In this document: positions 16,901-27,807 of the stretch, one piece after another
Numbering within the stretch: the stretch's first letter is position 1
Layout of the letters: every line of letters begins with the position of its first letter
Source of the DNA: FEN-1297 sp964498065
GTDB lineage: Bacteria; Bacteroidota; Ignavibacteria; Ignavibacteriales; Ignavibacteriaceae
NCBI GenBank assembly: GCA_964498065.1
Contig: CAZCFZ010000007.1
Span: forward strand, 1-64,000
DNA length: 64,000 nt
Reading direction: 5' to 3'
The notes under the pieces: generated by a model
Databases searched by the model: none
Seen by the model: only the letters and a program-made list of their open reading frames with translations
Told to the model about the DNA's origin: nothing
Program-made: the position numbers and the translations under genes

Positions 16901-19900
16901 ATGAAAAAATTTTCTTATCTGATATTGTTTTCGCTTTTCTTATTATTTCACCCCATCCTTAGGGCCCAGGTAGATGCCAGGATAATGCAGTATCCGGATG
17001 TTTCAAAAACTCAAATTGTTTTTGCTTATGCGGGCGACCTTTGGGTAGTTTCTAAAGATGGAGGACTTGCCAATCGCTTAACCACACCGCCCGGACCGGA
17101 ATTATTTCCTAAGTTTTCACCAGATGGCTCACATATTGCATTCAGCGGAAATTACGAAGGAAATATTGATGTTTATGTAATACCTTCGGAAGGCGGACTT
17201 CCTGTAAGAGTAACACATCAGGGAATGCCGGACAGAATGGTCTGCTGGTATCCTGACGGAAAACATTTGCTGTATGCATCATCGATGGAAAGCGGCAAAC
17301 AAAGGTTCGATCAATTTTACAAAGTCTCTCCTGAAGGAGGAATGCCGGAGAAATTGATTATTCCTTACGGTGAGTTTGCATCGTTATCACCCGATGGAAA
17401 TTCAATTGCGTATACGCCTAAATCAAGAGCATTCCGTACATGGAAAAGATACCGCGGCGGCTGGGCGGCAGATATCTGGATTTTTAATTTTACAACGGGT
17501 ACGGCACAAAACATTACTGACAACCCGGCAAACGATGAATTCCCGATGTGGCATGGAAGAACAATTTATTTCCTTTCCGATAGAGGAAAGGATGAAAGAG
17601 CAAATATTTGGTCATATAATCTAGATACTAAACAAACTAAACAGATAACTAATTTCACCGATTTTGATATTCATTTTCCTTCACTTGGCCCGGATGATAT
17701 TGTATTTGAAGCCGGTGGAGAACTCTATCTACTTGATCTTGCTACTGAAAAATATCATGAAGTTAAAGTTGAAGTAGTAACCGATGAATTAACTTTAATG
17801 CCGAAGACCGAAAATGTAGAAAAGAAAATAAAAAGCTTTAATTTATCACCGGATGGTAAGCGCGGAATTTTTGAAGCGAGAGGGGATTTGTTTTCTGTTC
17901 CGGCAGAAAAAGGAAATGTTGTTGATCTGACAAATACATCCGGATATGCAGAAAGATATCCTTCATGGTCGCCTAACGGAAAATATATTTCATATTGGAG
18001 CGACAGATCGGGTGAATATGAACTGACATTAAAGGATATGGAAAACCCGCTAAGCAAGGAAAAGAAACTAACATCGTACGGACCCGGATTCAGGTATCAG
18101 ATTTACTGGTCTCCCGATAGTAAGAAGATGGCTTTTATTGATAAAGCTATGAATATCTATATTTATAATATGGACAATGGTAAAACGACAAAAGTAGATA
18201 AAGAAAAATATTTTTATGAGGGAAATCTTGAAAACTTTACACCTTCATGGTCGTCCGACAGCAGGTATCTTGCTTATCAAAAAGATATGGATAATCTTCA
18301 TAATGCAATTTATATATATGATACAAAGGAAGAAAAAACCCATGCAGTGACTCAAGGATATTACAACGATTATCAGCCGTATTTTGATCCGGACGGTAAA
18401 TATTTATACTACTTAACAGATCAAACAATGAAGCCGCTATACAGCAGTATGCAAAACACATTCATTTATGCAAATCCTACAAGGATTGCTGCAGTTACTC
18501 TTACCCCTGCTGAGGCTTCTCCGATGGCACCGGAGAATGATACGGTTGCCGTTGCAAAAGATACCGGCAAGGCAAAAGCAAAATCCGAAGTAAAGAAAGA
18601 TAAAGAGAAGAAAGAAGAAAATACTAAAGAAGTAAAGATAGATTTCAGCGGGATAGAAAACAGATCAGTTTTACTCCCGCCTGAAGCAGGAAATTACGGA
18701 AATTTAGAAGCTGTTTCAGGGAAAGTAATTTATATGCAATATCCTAATACCGGATCGGCAGAAAAAAAGAAAGCAATTAAATATTATGATCTTTCTAAGA
18801 GAGAAGAAAAAACAATAGCTGACGGTGTTAGCGGCTATACTTTATCTGCAGACGGAAAGAAAATTTTAATTGTTAAAGACGGCGGTTATTATGTAACGGA
18901 TATTGCGCCTGATCAAAAGCTTGAAAAGAAGATGCCGACAGATCAAATGGAAATGACAATTAATCCCAGACAGGAATGGCATCAAATATTTAATGATGTG
19001 TGGAGATTCGAACGCGATTTCTTCTATGATCCGCATATGCATGGAGTTAATTGGAATGAAATGCGCGAACGTTACGGTAAATTAATAGACTATGCAGTAA
19101 CGAGATGGGACGTTAATTATATAATCGGAGAATTGATCGGGGAAATTAGTTCATCACATACTTACGTTGGCGGCGGCGATGTTCAAAAATCAGATAAGAG
19201 AGCTGTTGGTTATTTAGGAGTTGATTGGGAACTTTCCAACGGAGCATACAGGATAAAGAAAATAATTAAAGGAGCTCCGTGGGATATCTATGACCGATCG
19301 CCTCTGGATCAACCGGGAGTGAATGTAAAAGAAGGCGATTATATCCTTGCAGTAAATGGTGTACCAATGGATGTAACAAAAGACCCCTGGGCAGCTTTTC
19401 AAGGTTTGGCCGGTAATACAGTTGAGCTAACAGTTAATAGCAAACCAACATTAGAGGGGGCTAGAGAAGTTTTTGTCAAAACGATGAAAGATGAAACTAG
19501 ACTTAGAAATCTGGCATGGATTGAAGCAAACCGGGAGTTAGTTGAAAAGCAAACAGATGGTAAAATAGGTTATTTATATATACCTGATACAGGCATACAA
19601 GGGCAGGATGACTTAGTAAAACAATTCCTTGCTCAAATTGACAAGCAAGGTTTGATTATAGATGAAAGGTTTAACAACGGCGGTCAAATACCCGATAGAT
19701 TTATAGAAATGTTAAACAGAAAACCTTTAGCCTTCTGGGCGGNNNNNNNNNNNNNNNNNNNNNNNNNNNNNNNNNNNNNNNNNNNNNNNNNNNNNNNNNN
19801 NNNNNNNNNNNNNNNNNNNNNNNNNNNNNNNNNNNNNNNNNNATACCCGATAGATTTATAGAAATGTTAAACAGAAAACCTTTAGCCTTCTGGGCGGTAC

Positions 19901-20313
19901 GTGATGGTAAGGACTGGAAGTGGCCGCCATTTGCAGTCTTTGGTCCCAAGGTAATGTTAATAAACGGTTGGAGTGGTTCGGGCGGAGATGCTTTCCCGGA
20001 TTTCTTCCGTCAAGAAAAAATCGGTAAACTAATCGGTGAACGAACGTGGGGTGGCCTAATCGGCATAACCGGTTCGCCATCTCTTATTGACGGAGGTTAT
20101 GTTACTGTGCCTACATTTAGAATGTTTAAGCCCGACGGGACATGGTTTGCGGAAGGACATGGCGTAGATCCCGATATTAAAGTTGTTGACAACCCTGCAC
20201 AGCTTGCAAAAGGAATTGATCCACAATTGGAAGAAGCAATTAAAGTTGTAATGCAGGAGTTGAAAACTAATCCGCCGGTTAATCCAAAACAGCCGCCGTA
20301 TCAGAAAAGATAA
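16901..20313 (+). CDS. Tricorn-type S41 protease (reading frame split by a scaffold artefact)
   Basis: The protein has a signal peptide ending 'ILRAQ'. A six- and seven-bladed propeller region follows with repeated 'FSPDG', 'WSPNGKY' and 'SWSSDSRY' blades (about 30-680) and a Lys/Glu linker. Then come the C1 domain ('DPHMHGVNW', with the catalytic-type His), a PDZ domain ('LGVDWELSNGAYRI'), and the C2 core with the nucleophile Ser in 'NGWSGSGGDAF' and the late 'EGHGVDPDI'. Tricorn proteases cut peptides into short oligopeptides. The gap at 19743-19842 is flanked by a 55-bp duplicate. Removing 155 bases restores one frame of 1085 residues, the usual tricorn size. It stands alone, with a hairpin behind it at 20331. 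Confidence 0.9.
19688..19897. other. Scaffold gap flanked by an exact 55-bp overlap (gap 2)
   Basis: 100 N (19743-19842) separate identical 55-bp sequences at 19688-19742 and 19843-19897. Collapsing them (minus 155 bases) gives 3258 bases, exactly divisible by 3, and an uninterrupted tricorn protein. This shows that the gap does not represent missing sequence. Confidence 0.92.
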
Positions 20314-20330
20314 TTTGTAAAATTAATTTG

Positions 20331-20351
20331 GGGTGAGGTTTTACTTCACCC
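20331..20351 (+). terminator. Hairpin after the tricorn gene
   Basis: GGGTGA (20331-20336) pairs with TCACCC (20346-20351), with a further inner GT/AC pairing. It lies 17 bases after the tricorn stop. The following T run is weak (TATATTTAT), so termination efficiency is uncertain. Confidence 0.45.
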
Positions 20352-20387
20352 TATATTTATGGTTATAAAAATATATCTTAATTGAAG

Positions 20388-21305
20388 ATGATTGAAATAA
20401 AAAATATCAAGAAAAAATTTCCTTCGGTAACGGCACTCGATAATGTTTCCCTTGAAATAAAGGATCAAGAATTTTTCGGACTGCTTGGACCGAACGGTGC
20501 AGGCAAATCTACCCTTATGAATCTTCTCATCGGTTATCTTAATGCAGATGAAGGTGAAATTAATATCGATAACGAGCGAGTTAAAAAAGATAATTTATCG
20601 GTACGAACTAAAATCGGAATGGTCCCGCAGACTATTGCTTTATATGATGACTTATCTGCTTTTGAAAATCTTGAAATATTCGGTTCGTTTTACGGAATAA
20701 AGAAAAATCTGCTGCGTGCAGTTATAGCGGAGAATTTAAACAAGGTCCAATTATTCGATAGACGGAAAGATAAAGTAAAAAATTTTTCCGGCGGAATGAA
20801 AAGAAGATTGAATATAGCTGCAAGTCTTTTACATGATCCTCAAATACTACTTTGTGACGAACCGACTGTCGGAGTTGATCCTCAATCACGTAATGCTATT
20901 TTCGATTATCTTATTCAATTAAATGAAGAAGGTAAAACAATAGTTTATACAACTCATTATATGGAAGAAGCGGAAAGACTTTGCAGCCGGATAGCTATAA
21001 TTGATTTCGGGAAAATAATTACAGAAGGAACTCTGGAAAAGCTTATAGAAAAACTTCCTTATGAACAGACTATACTTATAAATAAAAATCATTCAACAGA
21101 AGACAAAATCGAGTTATTTAAATCTTTCGGCAGCCTGTTAAATGAGCAGGAAAAATACGAATTAAAACCGTTTGACCATTTAAAACTTTCTGACTTTTTT
21201 AAATCTATGGAAGAAAACGGTATAAGTTATCAATCAATTGATTTGCATAAACCCACACTTGAAGCATTGTTTCTTCAATTAACAGGCAGGAGGTTAAGAG
21301 ATTGA
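20388..21305 (+). CDS. ABC transporter ATP-binding protein
   Basis: The 305-aa cytoplasmic ATPase has Walker A 'GPNGAGKST' near residue 35, signature 'NFSGGMKRRLNIAASLLHDP' near 130, Walker B 'ILLCDEPTVGVDP' and the switch His in 'YTTHYMEEAERL'. It resembles the CcmA/DrrA type of ATPase that drives ABC-2 exporters. ATG 20388 is preferred over an in-frame TTG six bases earlier. It overlaps the permease gene by four bases, so the two are translationally coupled. The pair could export a drug, lipid or polysaccharide; the cargo cannot be read from sequence. Confidence 0.92.
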   Translation: MIEIKNIKKKFPSVTALDNVSLEIKDQEFFGLLGPNGAGKSTLMNLLIGYLNADEGEINIDNERVKKDNLSVRTKIGMVPQTIALYDDLSAFENLEIFGSFYGIKKNLLRAVIAENLNKVQLFDRRKDKVKNFSGGMKRRLNIAASLLHDPQILLCDEPTVGVDPQSRNAIFDYLIQLNEEGKTIVYTTHYMEEAERLCSRIAIIDFGKIITEGTLEKLIEKLPYEQTILINKNHSTEDKIELFKSFGSLLNEQEKYELKPFDHLKLSDFFKSMEENGISYQSIDLHKPTLEALFLQLTGRRLRD

Positions 21306-22615
21306 AAGCTATATTAAGTCTTATTAAAAAAGATTACAGAATATTTTTCCACGACAGGCCTGCAATGAGCATGACATTTATAGTTCCGGCAGTTTTAATA
21401 TTTTTATTCGGCTCAATATTCGGAGGATCGAGCAGCACGCCTACCGGAATTAACATAGCTTTTATAAATAATAGTAAGTCTAAAATTGCAAATAAGCTGG
21501 AATCTGTTCTTGATACGACTCAAGCATTCAAGTTGATTAAAGAATACACGAACGATGAAGGAAAGGTGGTTAAGTTTGATACCAATTCTGTTAAAGATTA
21601 TGTTCGAAAAGGAAATGCCTCCGCTGCATTAGTTATTCCTGAAAATGCTTTTACCGATACATCAACCGGGCTCAGATTAAAATTTTATTATGATCCTAAA
21701 AATGAAATTGAGATGCAGACAATACAAGGATTAATGCAGCAGACAATAATGTCGCAGATGCCGAATATTTTTATGGCAAGCATGCAGCATAGGGCGGAAA
21801 CTATGCTCGGTAAAAATAAAGGAATGAAATTCAACCGTAAAATTGCTTCGGTGGTTAGCGAGTATTATGGGATCGATACATCGAAAATATTAAACTGGAC
21901 GAAGTTCAGTTTTTCCGATTCACTTGTATCTGATTCGGCCTCGAACAAAAATAATTTCTTCAAAGATCTTTTAGACCTGGAAAAAGTCCAACTGGTTGGC
22001 AAGAATATAAATAATCCGAATGCAACAAGAAGCGTAGGCGGGTGGGCCGTTATGTTTTTACTCTTTACAATTACTGCTGCTTCTACATCTTTATTCGACG
22101 AGAATAAAAGCGGGGTAGTTGTAAGAATACTTTCGGCCCCCGTATCCAGAGTCCAAATTTTATGGGGAAAATATTTATACAATATTTCATTAGGGTGTAT
22201 TCAGCTTTCAGTATTATTTCTGACGGGATATATATTTTTTAATATTGACATCTTTTCCAATTTACTAAATTTAATTATAATTATAATTTCTTCAGCTGCC
22301 GCATGTACGGCATTCGGAATGCTGCTCGCTGCTTTCTGTAAGACTTCAGCTCAAGCAAACGGACTCGGAACATTTTTGATTTTAACTATGAGCGCAATAG
22401 GCGGTGCGTGGTTTCCAACATTTATTTTACCGCAATTTATTCAGGTCTTAAGTAAAGGCACAATTGTTTACTGGTCAGTTGAAGGGTTTTTACAAGTGCT
22501 GTGGAGAAATGCAAATACGGTAGAAATACTTCCATATGCAGGCGTCTTGCTGGGAATAACTGCAGTTGTAAATCTTATAAGCATTCTTCAGTTCAAAAAG
22601 GGAAACATATTCTAA
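21302..22615 (+). CDS. ABC-2 type transporter permease
   Basis: The 437-aa membrane protein has one N-terminal transmembrane helix ('AMSMTFIVPAVLIFLFGSIF'). A large extracytoplasmic domain (about 45-245, with Met-rich 'MQTIQGLMQQTIMSQMP') follows, then five or so C-terminal helices ('GWAVMFLLFTITAASTSLF', 'LGTFLILTMSAIGGAWFPTF'). This is the layout of the ABC-2/YhgE-like permeases. The start is TTG at 21302, inside the stop of the ATPase gene, and is supported by AGGAGG at 21289-21294. It works with the ATPase encoded just upstream. Confidence 0.88.
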   Translation: MKAILSLIKKDYRIFFHDRPAMSMTFIVPAVLIFLFGSIFGGSSSTPTGINIAFINNSKSKIANKLESVLDTTQAFKLIKEYTNDEGKVVKFDTNSVKDYVRKGNASAALVIPENAFTDTSTGLRLKFYYDPKNEIEMQTIQGLMQQTIMSQMPNIFMASMQHRAETMLGKNKGMKFNRKIASVVSEYYGIDTSKILNWTKFSFSDSLVSDSASNKNNFFKDLLDLEKVQLVGKNINNPNATRSVGGWAVMFLLFTITAASTSLFDENKSGVVVRILSAPVSRVQILWGKYLYNISLGCIQLSVLFLTGYIFFNIDIFSNLLNLIIIIISSAAACTAFGMLLAAFCKTSAQANGLGTFLILTMSAIGGAWFPTFILPQFIQVLSKGTIVYWSVEGFLQVLWRNANTVEILPYAGVLLGITAVVNLISILQFKKGNIF

Positions 22616-22773
22616 GCTGAAATTATTAAATGCAAAAAAGATAAATTAACTGTGGATTTATATGAATTTTTTTTTAAACTTAATGTTTGTATAGAATTAT
22701 AGAGTTGTGAGGTTTTAAATTGCTCGGTTTTTCAATTAATATTATTTTAATTCAATCTAAATAAAATTTTTGT

Positions 22774-24906
22774 ATGCACAAATATTTTCTGTTCATACTG
22801 CTTCTTCTTTATTTTGCTCCGAACATTTATTCTCAAAAAAACGGCGAGATATTTCTTTCATATAATAAAATTAGCAACGTAAAAGGAAATGAGAACGGAA
22901 CATTAAAAATTTCGGAAAACTGGAAGTTTCACTGGGGAGATAATTTAGAATGGAGACTGCCTTCATATAATGACAGCAGCTGGCAAATCAGAAATACCGG
23001 GATAAATCAAGACAGTATACCTGATGCAAATTATATTGGAATGTGCTGGTTTCGATTAAGAATAAAAACAGATTCTACGTTGTTCGGCAAAAATTTGGGT
23101 CTGCTTATTAGTCAAAGAGGAGCTTCTGAAATCTATCTTGATGGAAGGCTTATACATAAATTCGGTATTGTTGGAAAAACCCCCAAACAGGAAGATGCCT
23201 TTAATCCGTCAAATACTCCTATAGGAATTTATTTCGATTCGTCAAGAGTTCACCTTCTTGCAATCAGGTATTCTTATCAAAATATCCTGCATCTTTATAA
23301 AAAATTCGGAAAGATTGCCGGCAATGCCGGAATACAAATTTCAATCGGCGGACTAAATCAATCGATTAAAGCTCAAGATAAAATTGTACGGTTAAATACG
23401 GCAATAAATCTATCATTATTTGGAATAATAGTATCTCTGGCATTACTGCATCTGCTGATATATTTCTTTAATAGAATCAGAACCGATAATCTTTATTTCA
23501 GCATATTTTCATTTGCCTTAGCGTTCAATTTTATTCTTGGTTTTTTAATTATGAATTCCAGTAATCCTGTCTCAATAGTTATTTTCAGAAATCTGGCGAT
23601 GATTTCATTAGTCTTGATATTTTTGTTCTTTCTGGCATTTATCTATAAGATTTATTACCCCAAGCTGCCGAGAATTTATTGGGGATTTTTAATTTATGGC
23701 CTGGTCGTTTTTGTATCACCTGTATATGAAGATTTTGTAAGTGATATTATCTTAAAAATATTAGTATATGGTTTTGCAATATTATCCTTGCTTGAGGGAT
23801 TCAGAGTAATCATTAAAGCTTTGATTAAGAGAATTAAAGGTATATGGATAATAGGTATTGGAGGAGTTACATTCATTGTAGTGCTGTTGTTTATCTTTAT
23901 TATAGCTATTTTCAGATTAACAAATTTCATATCTGATGAATTGATGACTATTATAATCTATTCCGGTATAGTAAGTCTTCCAATATTTATGTCTATTTAT
24001 CTTGCAAGAGATTTTGCTAACACAAATAAAAATCTTTCGGAAAAATTGAAAGAGGTTGAAGAGCTTTCTAAGAAGTCGATCGAACATGAGAAAAAAGAAG
24101 CTGAATTAAAAATAGAAAGAGAGAAAGAGAAAGCACAGTTAAGAGAAGCCGAGCTTCTTGCAGGGGCACTCGAAGCTGAGAATGCAAGAAAAGCCGAAGA
24201 ACTTGAGGAAGCTAGGAATATTCAGTTATCCATGCTGCCTAAAAATTTACCAATATTAAATCATCTCGATATTGCGGTGTATATGCAGACAGCAACTGAA
24301 GTAGGCGGCGATTATTACGATTTTGATTTAAATGATGACGGGACTCTTACAACAGTTTTGGGCGATGCTACCGGGCACGGTGTAAAAGCGGGAGTAATGG
24401 TTACTGCCATTAAGAGTATGTTTATCTCTACTTCAGACCATAAAAAAATCCCCTTGATGTTTCAACATTTCTCTAAATCAATACGGGAATTGAATATGGA
24501 ATACATGTATATGTGCCTGGCCGTATTAAAAATAAACGGGTATAATTTGAAAATAGCAAGTGCCGGAATACCCCCGGTGCTGCATTACAGAAAAAATGAG
24601 GATTCTTTAGAATATATTATATTAAAAGGACTTCCTCTCGGAACAAATACAGACTATCCTTATGAAGAAAGGGAAATTAAATTATCTCCGGGAGATACAA
24701 TTTTAATGATGAGCGACGGATATCCCGAATTATTTAATGAGCATGAAGAAATGTTCGGTTATGATAATATCCGCCGTTTTGCAAGAAAAATAATAAATGA
24801 TAAACCGGAAGAAATAATAACATCACTTAAAAAATCGATTGATGAGTGGCGAAATAATGTTCCTGTCCGGGATGATATTACGTTTATAGTAATGAAGGTT
24901 AAATAG
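22774..24906 (+). CDS. 7TMR-DISM receptor with SpoIIE-type PP2C phosphatase
   Basis: The 710-aa protein has a signal peptide ending 'NIYSQ', then a beta-sandwich sensor (about 45-195, 'CWFRLRIKTDS', 'ASEIYLDGRLIHKFG'), seven transmembrane helices (about 208-408) and a charged coiled coil (about 415-485). A SpoIIE/PP2C domain follows (about 490-710) with metal-binding 'GGDYYDF', 'LGDATGHGVKAGV', 'ASAGIPP' and 'DDITFIVMK'. Such receptors sense extracellular ligands and dephosphorylate anti-sigma-antagonist proteins, setting partner-switch stress responses. No anti-sigma partner gene is nearby. It is in its own transcription unit after the ABC pair and converges with the penicillin-binding protein gene. 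Confidence 0.88.
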   Translation: MHKYFLFILLLLYFAPNIYSQKNGEIFLSYNKISNVKGNENGTLKISENWKFHWGDNLEWRLPSYNDSSWQIRNTGINQDSIPDANYIGMCWFRLRIKTDSTLFGKNLGLLISQRGASEIYLDGRLIHKFGIVGKTPKQEDAFNPSNTPIGIYFDSSRVHLLAIRYSYQNILHLYKKFGKIAGNAGIQISIGGLNQSIKAQDKIVRLNTAINLSLFGIIVSLALLHLLIYFFNRIRTDNLYFSIFSFALAFNFILGFLIMNSSNPVSIVIFRNLAMISLVLIFLFFLAFIYKIYYPKLPRIYWGFLIYGLVVFVSPVYEDFVSDIILKILVYGFAILSLLEGFRVIIKALIKRIKGIWIIGIGGVTFIVVLLFIFIIAIFRLTNFISDELMTIIIYSGIVSLPIFMSIYLARDFANTNKNLSEKLKEVEELSKKSIEHEKKEAELKIEREKEKAQLREAELLAGALEAENARKAEELEEARNIQLSMLPKNLPILNHLDIAVYMQTATEVGGDYYDFDLNDDGTLTTVLGDATGHGVKAGVMVTAIKSMFISTSDHKKIPLMFQHFSKSIRELNMEYMYMCLAVLKINGYNLKIASAGIPPVLHYRKNEDSLEYIILKGLPLGTNTDYPYEEREIKLSPGDTILMMSDGYPELFNEHEEMFGYDNIRRFARKIINDKPEEIITSLKKSIDEWRNNVPVRDDITFIVMKVK

Positions 24907-24985
24907 AAAAAATTAATTTTAGTCAATCAGCTATTTTAAAGCTCAAGTATACTTATTTCCGGTTTAAAATCAATTAGGAATAATT

Positions 24986-26705
24986 TTACCAGCCGTAATT
25001 TATATCAAACTTTTCTTTTTGTTCAGGGTGATGAAGCTTTGAAATTAATGACAGTTTGTCCGTATTTACCGGGTAAATTTTTTCATCGGAACAATTGCCC
25101 ATTGCGAGCTCGCCGGTATTTTCACAAAGTTCAATATAACTTATGGAAGAAGGTTTATTAAAATCGTTATGACTAAACCTCTTAATTTTTTTTGAGATTT
25201 CCGACATCATTTTTCCCCATATAGGTGCGCATGCTGTTCCCCCATATTGAAATCCGCCATGCAATTTTCTTTTAGGATTATCGAATCCGATCCAGATTGC
25301 AGTTGAAAGTTCGGGATTATAGCCTACGAACCATGCATCTGTATAATTTTGAGTAGTTCCGGTTTTACCGGCTGCAGCTCCATAATAATATCTTCTAATT
25401 GAAGACGCTGTTCCGCTGTCGACTACGGTCTTGAGAGCAGTGGTTACAAGAAAGGCGGTTGCCGAATCCAGCACGCTTTTTCTTTCCGTGGATCTGCTGT
25501 AGATTATCTTCCCGTTTTTATCTTCAATTTTAAGAATTGAAAATGGTTCTGCATACACACCTTCATCTGCAAATACCGAATATGAAGAAGCCATTTCCAG
25601 CGGAGTAACTTCTGCTGTGCCTAAGGCAATTGACGGATAATCCGGAATGTTTGATTGTATACCTAGTCTATGAGCAAAAGCCGAAACAGAATCCGGAGCA
25701 GTTAAATGAGAAACAGCGTATGCTGCAGAAAGATTTATAGAATGTTGAATTGCGGATTCCATAGAAATGGGAGATGCTGTAATATCATTATCATCGTTCT
25801 GTGGTTTCCATTCGTCGGTGCTTCCCGAATCAACAACTATTGGTTTGTTTAGTAATGGTTCCGCTAGAGTGTAGCCTTTTTCTAAAAGACTCCCATATAA
25901 AAATGGTTTAAATGAAGAGCCCGGCTGCCGGTGAATTTGTACTGATCTGTTTAANNNNNNNNNNNNNNNNNNNNNNNNNNNNNNNNNNNNNNNNNNNNNN
26001 NNNNNNNNNNNNNNNNNNNNNNNNNNNNNNNNNNNNNNNNNNNNNNNNNNNNNNTTCAACCAAATTATGTAAAACTATATTTCTTCTGGCAAGCATTTTA
26101 CCCGGATGTTTAATAGGATCATAACCGTTGGGAGATTGCAAAAGTCCAATTAGTGCGGCGCTTTCGGTAATTGACAAATCATTCGGAGTTTTACTAAAAT
26201 ATTCTTCGGATGCCGCCCAAATACCGTATGCACTTCGGCCAAAATAAACCGTATTGAGATACATTAAAAGAATTTGATCTTTAGTAAACTTTTTTTCCAG
26301 CTTCCGGGCTAGGTCAATTTCTTCAATTTTTCTAGTAATCGTGCGTTCGTTGGTTAGAAATAAATTACGCGCCAGCTGCATTGTAATTGTGCTTCCGCCT
26401 TCAACTCGTCCGGTAATAGTTTTAAATATACCTCGAATAATTCCTTTTACCGAAACACCGTCATGATTGTAAAAATCTCTGTCTTCCGTGGCAATTAAGG
26501 ACCATATAACATATTTTGAAACATTTCTTGTACTTTTTATATCGACCCTATCCTTTTCTCCGTAATAACCTATTAGACGGCCATCCGATGTAACAGCGTA
26601 AGAAGCAAAAGGAATATTTATTGGAGGAAGGTCCTGTGAAAGTATATCATAGCTTACTGTAAAAAAAAGTAAGAATAGAATTATGAATTTATATTTTAAT
26701 CTCAA
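24986..26705 (-). CDS. Class A penicillin-binding protein (PBP1A family), interrupted by an assembly gap
   Basis: The N-terminal part begins at TTG 26705 with a signal anchor. It has the GT51 transglycosylase motifs 'ATEDRDFYNHDGV' (catalytic Glu) and 'EGGSTITMQLARNL'. After the gap, the transpeptidase has 'RQPGSSFKPF' (active Ser, SxxK), 'SINLSAAYA' (SxN) and 'AAGKTGTTQNYTDAW' (KTG). The enzyme polymerises and crosslinks peptidoglycan on the outer side of the inner membrane. The usual linker between 'RRNIVLHNLVE' and 'HRQPGSSFKP' is of the order of 150-250 residues, so the 100-N gap hides more sequence than its length. It converges with the SpoIIE phosphatase gene. Confidence 0.9.
25955..26054. 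other. Scaffold gap 3 (real missing sequence)
   Basis: 100 N lie inside the penicillin-binding protein gene. Unlike the other two gaps, the flanks do not repeat each other, and a block of conserved protein is absent. The N length is therefore a placeholder, not a measured distance. Confidence 0.85.
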
Positions 26706-27052
26706 ATCGGGCTCTTGAACATATTAACGAATTATAAATGAAAATTTAAAAACAAAAATAAATAATTTAAATTACTATTTAAGTGAGAAATTTAATTGAT
26801 CTTTGTTCAATAATATAAAAGTTATGTTGAATATTTATTATAAGAATTTAAATGCACTTTGTGTAAATATATTTATTAGAGAATTATTTAATTAATTCGT
26901 TATATTATCACTAAATTTGATTAACTATATATACTTCACCTATTCGTAAAAAAAATTAAATAATTGTTTAACATTTTCGTAAAAAAGATTATCTTAATGA
27001 ATAAATTCGAAAGAGTTACGTTACTTTTAAGATAATTAACAGGGTAACCAAA
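26706..27052 (+). promoter_or_regulatory. Intergenic region with operator-like repeats before the HTH gene
   Basis: ATTATCTTAA (26988-26997) is a perfect inverted copy of TTAAGATAAT (27027-27036), ending 16 bases before the HTH gene start. TTCGTAAAAAA occurs twice in direct orientation at 26943-26953 and 26976-26986, 33 bases apart (about three helical turns). Both suit binding by a small regulator and could serve autoregulation. The rest is AT-rich with no gene seen. Confidence 0.4.
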
Positions 27053-27262
27053 ATGAAAGAATTATTTAGCGTGATTGAGGTTGCCAAATTATTGAAATTA
27101 AGCCGCTCTTCAGTTTTATACTATATAAAAGCGGGAAAATTAAAAGCAATCCGGGTTGGTAAAATATATATTATCTCTCAGGAAGATTTCGGCGAATTCT
27201 TAAAAAATCATAAATCAAAAAAGAAGAGTAAAAAACAAAATCAAACTTCTTTAGAATTTTAG
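27053..27262 (+). CDS. Small helix-turn-helix DNA-binding protein (excisionase/MerR-like HTH_17)
   Basis: The 69-aa product starts 'MKELFSVIEVAKLLKLSRSSVLYYIKAGKLKAIRVGKIYIIS', a winged helix-turn-helix of the excisionase/MerR-like class, and ends in a Lys/Ser-rich tail. It carries only the DNA-binding domain. No integrase, phage or conjugation gene is nearby, so a housekeeping regulatory role is more likely than excision. Repeats upstream could be its own operator. It lies 545 bases before the primary sigma factor gene, in the same direction but with a long AT-rich spacer between. Confidence 0.75.
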   Translation: MKELFSVIEVAKLLKLSRSSVLYYIKAGKLKAIRVGKIYIISQEDFGEFLKNHKSKKKSKKQNQTSLEF

Positions 27263-27807
27263 AAGGGGGAAAAATCGACCGCATTTACTATTTAACAGAT
27301 TTTTCAATATAAAATTGTTGGTTATGTGAAAATTTTATGAATTTCCAGGGCTATTCTATCTTAAAAAATCAACAATATTTAATCCCTTGATAAGAATAAT
27401 AATATTTAATTTAATTATTCTAAATATTATGGAACTTTTATCTCCAGGAATAATCTAATAATTATAGATGTTGATTTATTCTAGGAAATAGACTAAGTAT
27501 GATATAAAACACATAAATTAAAGAAAGATGAAATAAATTATAGCGAAATATAAAAATTCATATATTATTATAATTTATAAGTTTAGCAAGTTTCTTTTAA
27601 GGATTTTTTAAATTGATACGTAAGTATGGCTTTAATAATGGCTTAAAATTAAATATTTAGTAATAAGAAAAGATAAAAAATTTGATTGTAGTCCTATTTT
27701 TGCCTTACATTTCTTTAAAATAATTGTTTATATTTACAATTTGGAATATTTTCAAAATAAATGGACATTCTTTTTAATAATAAAATAACATTAGGGAGCT
27801 AGGTAAA
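27263..27807. other. Long AT-rich leader before the sigma factor gene
   Basis: About 545 very AT-rich bases contain no credible coding sequence. A promoter for the sigma factor gene must be here, but I could not pin down its boxes by eye. No strong hairpin was seen. Confidence 0.4.

Noticed and set aside
26943..26986. Start of a CRISPR array (TTCGTAAAAAA repeats)
   Set aside because: There are only two copies of an 11-base AT-rich unit, with no further spacing regularity and no cas genes.
27053..27262. Excisionase of a mobile element
   Set aside because: No integrase, phage, conjugation or transposase gene and no att-like repeats occur nearby.
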